Shown here: one piece after another, positions 8,079-10,813 of the stretch | Layout: the number at the start of each line of letters is the position of its first letter | Numbering within the stretch: position 1 is the first letter of the stretch | Assembly (NCBI GenBank): GCA_002427055.1 | Contig: DIPA01000104.1 | Location: 28,160-38,972, forward strand | Source of the DNA: Firmicutes bacterium UBA5500 | Lineage (GTDB): Bacteria > Bacillota > UBA994 > UBA5500 | Length of the DNA stretch: 10,813 nt | Reading direction: 5' to 3' | The notes under the pieces: model-generated | Told to the model about the DNA's origin: nothing | What the model saw: only the letters and a program-made list of their open reading frames with translations | Database searches by the model: none | Program-made: the position numbers and the translations under genes

Positions 8079-10406
8079 ATGAAGAGATTTCGCACCTTAG
8101 CAGTCCTTCTCTGTTTGCTGTTTTCATTTGTTCGGGGGGATCTTGCTTTTGCTGCACCGGCTGCACGGCTATTTCTTGATGGTGAACCACTTTATTCCGA
8201 TGTTCCCCCGACAATAATCAATAACCGTACCCTAGTACCTCTACGTGTTATCATGGAGTCGTTAGGGGCTGACGTCGTATGGCAGTCTAATTCGGAGCCT
8301 ATTCTAGTGAAGAAGCATAATACTCTAGTACAGGTCCAGGTTGGTAAGACGCAAGCATCTGTGAACGATACTGCAATTACCCTTGATGTTGCACCAAGGA
8401 TAATACATGATCGAGTAATGGTTCCTCTGCGTTTCATAGGTGAAAGCCTTGGGACAGGAATATGGTGGGATCAGGTATCACGCAGCGTATACATAACATC
8501 ACCTGTTGGTCAGCTACGGCCTGCTGAACTGGTGTATGAACAAGGTACCGTAACAGGCCTTTCTTTTCATTCTACTCGTGCCATGGAAGCAGATACTCTT
8601 GCCATTAGTGAAGACGGCCGTGATATCTCTGTTATCTTGCACCGTACTACAGCCGAGCCTGAGTATAGACAGGTTACCGATAGTAAGCTAACTGAGTATA
8701 CTGTTGAGCCTATAGATAAGGAGAGTGCGCGCATTCGGTTGACGCTGGGGAAAGATGCTAGTTTCCTTCTGCCAAAGGCTGAGCTTAGTGCGGACAAGCT
8801 TAGTTTGCTGATTAGCTGGCCTTTAGCAATAAAACAAGTAGTATTTGAGCAAACGGGTGGAGTGGAGCAGCTGACTTTCCCTTTGCCTGAAGATGTCAAA
8901 CCCGTAATCACAGATACTACTGTAGAAGTCGAAACTAGTGGCAGCTTACCTGGACGCATAATTGTTACAGATGGCGCTAATGTACGTGCTAATCCGAGTA
9001 CTGAGTCGGCACGAATTGGGCTCATACCATATAATGGTAGTGTGGAAGTTGTAGGCATGACTACTGGCTGGTATGAGGTGCGCCTAGATAAAGACACCTA
9101 TGGTTGGATTGCCGACTGGTTGGTTGCGGTGGAAACTGAAGTAGAAACTAAGGTAGGCGTCAATGTGCGCAAGACGCCTAGTACGGCTGATAAATCTAAT
9201 ATCTTAACTACTCTATATCCCGGTCACAAAATTAGGGTTCTCGAGCGGCTAGACGGCTGGTGCCGTGTTGAATACGGCAGCGGTAAGGAAGGTTATATAG
9301 CCGATTATCTGGTTCCGTTGGAAAGTCGCCTAATTAATGCCGTGACCGTACCGGGCCTTAAGATCAGTTTCCCAGGTGTAATTAAGAGCGAGCAAGCGGA
9401 GGTTGAGATTAAGGACTCAAGCCATTTGGAGGAGGTCAGTTGGCAGGAGAGTGGAGACGGGGTTACGCTGGCGCTACGGTTAAAACAAGAAACTAGCTAT
9501 CGTCTCAGCTATGAGGCAGAGGGCTGGCGGCTCACCTTCGGTACTTGGGTGCAGCAAGTGGAATTTTTGTCAACTGAACGTGGGCCACGGGTGCGTTTTC
9601 GGCTAGACGGGCCCAGCCAGCCGATGGTCAAGTACTCCAAAGTGGAGGAAGCTGTTCTTATAACTGTGCCGGGTGCTACTTTGACCAAAGGTGTGGTACA
9701 AGATTTGCCTGGTGATGGTACCTTCATCACTGGTGTTAAAGCAGAGCAAGTTGGCGCTGAGGTACGCCTCACGGTTTCATTGCCACGTTTGTTGGCCTAC
9801 AATCTGCAGAAAACGGCTGACTCAACTTGGGAATTAGTGGTCGCCTCACCAACCCTTGTTAACAAGGTAATCGCTCTCGATCCTGGGCACGGTGCAGTTG
9901 ATCCAGGAGCTACTGGCACATTGGGATGGCACGAAGCCGATTACACCCATGACATAGCCTATCGTTTGCGTGATCTATTAACTCACGCGGGCTCTACCGT
10001 AGTGATGACTCGTTTGTATGAGAGTCCGCCGATCCAAGGGCCGGCTCGGGCTGAGAAAATCAACCAGTCGGGAGCTGACTTGTTTATGAGTATCCATATC
10101 AACAGCGCAATGAATAAAGCAGCGCGTGGTATTGAGACTTGGTATTATCCTCGTGGCGATAATGAACGCTTTGCTCGTTTGGTGCAGAATAGCTTGTTGG
10201 CCGAATTAGGACCCGAATGGCCGAATCGGGGCATCAAGGCAAGCTATAGATATATTATCTGCCGCGATACTCTGACTACAGGTTTGATGGCTGAAATTGG
10301 TTTTATATCCAATACCCTAGATGAGAGCTTGCTTTATCAGCCGGAGATACGACAACGCATTGCCAAAGCGCTTTTTAACGCAGCCGAAGAATACTTTGCT
10401 AAGTAG
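8079..10406 (+). CDS. Secreted multidomain N-acetylmuramoyl-L-alanine amidase (Amidase_3)
   Basis: The 775-residue exported enzyme should cleave the amide bond between N-acetylmuramic acid and L-alanine in peptidoglycan. Residues 1-26 are a signal peptide (basic MKRFR, hydrophobic core, cleavage near FAFA-type AFAA). Residues 30-140 are a copper-amine-oxidase-N-like domain with two internal repeats (TLVPLRVIMESLGA near 51 and VMVPLRFIGESLG near 113). Residues about 145-285 are beta-rich and AMIN-like. Two bacterial SH3 domains follow (about 292-349 and 355-413, each with NVR and a GWIAD or GYIAD ending), then a second AMIN-like stretch (about 415-592). The Amidase_3 domain starts near 597, with zinc ligands H604, E619 and H673 and catalytic E739. 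ATG 8079 follows AAAGGAG five bases upstream. All catalytic residues are present. The accessory domains probably anchor or target it to the wall; sporulation, growth or division roles cannot be separated. Confidence 0.93.
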   Translation: MKRFRTLAVLLCLLFSFVRGDLAFAAPAARLFLDGEPLYSDVPPTIINNRTLVPLRVIMESLGADVVWQSNSEPILVKKHNTLVQVQVGKTQASVNDTAITLDVAPRIIHDRVMVPLRFIGESLGTGIWWDQVSRSVYITSPVGQLRPAELVYEQGTVTGLSFHSTRAMEADTLAISEDGRDISVILHRTTAEPEYRQVTDSKLTEYTVEPIDKESARIRLTLGKDASFLLPKAELSADKLSLLISWPLAIKQVVFEQTGGVEQLTFPLPEDVKPVITDTTVEVETSGSLPGRIIVTDGANVRANPSTESARIGLIPYNGSVEVVGMTTGWYEVRLDKDTYGWIADWLVAVETEVETKVGVNVRKTPSTADKSNILTTLYPGHKIRVLERLDGWCRVEYGSGKEGYIADYLVPLESRLINAVTVPGLKISFPGVIKSEQAEVEIKDSSHLEEVSWQESGDGVTLALRLKQETSYRLSYEAEGWRLTFGTWVQQVEFLSTERGPRVRFRLDGPSQPMVKYSKVEEAVLITVPGATLTKGVVQDLPGDGTFITGVKAEQVGAEVRLTVSLPRLLAYNLQKTADSTWELVVASPTLVNKVIALDPGHGAVDPGATGTLGWHEADYTHDIAYRLRDLLTHAGSTVVMTRLYESPPIQGPARAEKINQSGADLFMSIHINSAMNKAARGIETWYYPRGDNERFARLVQNSLLAELGPEWPNRGIKASYRYIICRDTLTTGLMAEIGFISNTLDESLLYQPEIRQRIAKALFNAAEEYFAK

Positions 10407-10426
10407 AATTGCTAGCAAAACAGCGT

Positions 10427-10439
10427 GGCAGAGGCTGCC
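10427..10439 (+). other. Short hairpin downstream of the amidase gene
   Basis: GGCAG (10427-10431) and CTGCC (10435-10439) pair around loop AGG. It lies between the amidase stop codon and the larger terminator hairpin and may contribute to 3'-end formation. Confidence 0.35.
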
Positions 10440-10446
10440 CAAGTCA

Positions 10447-10473
10447 AGAGGTCGCGGCCCTTCCGCGACCTTT
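10447..10473 (+). terminator. Terminator hairpin of the amidase gene
   Basis: AGGTCGCGG (10449-10457) and CCGCGACCT (10463-10471) make a perfect nine-base-pair GC-rich stem around loop CCCTT. It extends by a G-T and an A-T pair to 10447/10473. The following T-run is short (TTTC), so termination may be less than complete. Confidence 0.7.
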
Positions 10474-10507
10474 CATGCCCAAGATCGCGTTAAGTGATGT
10501 AAATTCC

Positions 10508-10537
10508 TTGACGAAGCTTCCTTTTGTTTGGTAGCAT
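10508..10537 (+). promoter_or_regulatory. Candidate promoter of the MarR-family gene
   Basis: TTGACG (10508-10513) is followed after 18 bases by TAGCAT (10532-10537). The TG at 10529-10530 makes the latter an extended -10 element. Initiation near 10544 would give a leader of about 105 bases before ATG 10650. Confidence 0.5.
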
Positions 10538-10561
10538 AGTAAGGAGAACTGTAAAAAGACT

Positions 10562-10575
10562 GAAATTACTATTTC
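10562..10575 (+). promoter_or_regulatory. Candidate operator: inverted repeat GAAAT-TACT-ATTTC
   Basis: A perfect five-base inverted repeat with a four-base centre lies about 20 bases past the predicted start of the marR-like transcript. A third copy of the half-site occurs in TTACTATATGAAATAG at 10614-10629. MarR regulators usually bind short AT-rich palindromes at their own promoters, so autorepression is plausible but inferred. Confidence 0.3.
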
Positions 10576-10649
10576 TTGCCTGTTGTCAGCAGGCTCTGTC
10601 AATTCTGTAGATGTTACTATATGAAATAGAGTGGAATGGGGGGAAGGAG

Positions 10650-10813
10650 ATGCCTCAAGCGAACGCAGATATCGCTCAGAGTATTGTAGAGCTGGATCGA
10701 CTAATTCGCCATGCTAACAGTATTATTAGACGCAGGGGACGCGATATATTGCAGGAATTTGACATAACACCACCTCAGTTTGATGCCTTGCTTATTCTGA
10801 AAATGAATAAGGG
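10650..10813 (+). CDS. MarR-family transcriptional regulator, N-terminal part (cut by window edge)
   Basis: Only the first 54 codons are present. The translation begins with an amphipathic helix (VELDRLIRHANSIIRRRG), then ILQEFDITPPQFDALLIL. This matches the first dimerisation helix and the start of the DNA-binding winged-helix domain of MarR proteins, where an I-T-x-x-Q/Q-F motif is typical. The ligand and targets cannot be told from this fragment. ATG 10650 is preferred; GGGGGG at 10638-10643 is the likely ribosome site because AAGGAG (10644-10649) touches the start codon. An in-frame ATG at 10611 would add 13 residues but has no ribosome site. The gene has its own candidate promoter and a possible self-operator, and looks independent of the amidase gene. 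Confidence 0.8.
   Translation, partial: MPQANADIAQSIVELDRLIRHANSIIRRRGRDILQEFDITPPQFDALLILKMNK

Noticed and set aside
7922-10420. AATTGCTAGC followed by A-rich bases occurring both at about 7922 and 10407, flanking the amidase gene
   Set aside because: Only about ten bases match and CTAG-containing words are frequent here; there is no sign of a mobile element between the copies.
10560-10610. Possible leader peptide of 16 codons starting at CTG in the MarR leader
   Set aside because: A CTG start 13 bases from the nearest AAGGAG is unlikely, and there is no run of regulatory codons.
10611-10649. Alternative in-frame ATG start for the MarR gene at 10611
   Set aside because: It has no ribosome site and adds residues not typical of the family N-terminus; ATG 10650 has a G-rich site upstream.

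Overview
The window looks like chromosomal DNA from an anaerobic, Gram-positive Clostridia-type bacterium. The pyruvate:ferredoxin oxidoreductase is the long single-chain type and, from memory, closely resembles that of Moorella thermoacetica. The YnzC/UPF0291 protein, the DppA-type D-aminopeptidases, the ECF S component and the SH3b/copper-amine-oxidase-domain cell-wall amidase are all typical Firmicutes genes. Shine-Dalgarno sequences are mostly strong (GGAGG type). I see no insertion sequence, CRISPR array, tRNA, rRNA or phage gene.

Layout. (1) Positions 1-103 hold intergenic DNA and a strong terminator. (2) 104-3616 (-) is nifJ/por. (3) About 330 bases separate nifJ from a rightward pair: a small UPF0291 protein with a Cys/His tail (3949-4173) and an M20 ureido-amidohydrolase (4208-5449). 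(4) A nested hairpin at 5521-5567 can terminate both this pair and the convergent leftward cluster. (5) The leftward cluster reads, in transcription order, ECF S component (7890-7372), DppA paralogue 1 (7250-6438) and DppA paralogue 2 (6389-5580). (6) Diverging from it is a secreted multidomain N-acetylmuramoyl-L-alanine amidase (8079-10406). (7) After a hairpin terminator, a MarR-family regulator starts at 10650 and runs off the window.

How the genes may work together. NifJ links pyruvate to acetyl-CoA and reduced ferredoxin in central anaerobic metabolism. The middle of the window is nitrogen-scavenging in flavour: an N-carbamoyl/ureido hydrolase, two zinc D-aminopeptidases and a small-molecule uptake subunit. 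The amidase at 8079 cuts the glycan-peptide bond in peptidoglycan and could release D-amino-acid-containing peptides of the kind DppA enzymes cleave. That link rests only on neighbourhood and enzyme class. Most of the window is ordinary. The most interesting points are the tandem DppA pair beneath an ECF S component, the Cys/His tail on the UPF0291 protein, and a candidate self-operator ahead of the MarR gene.
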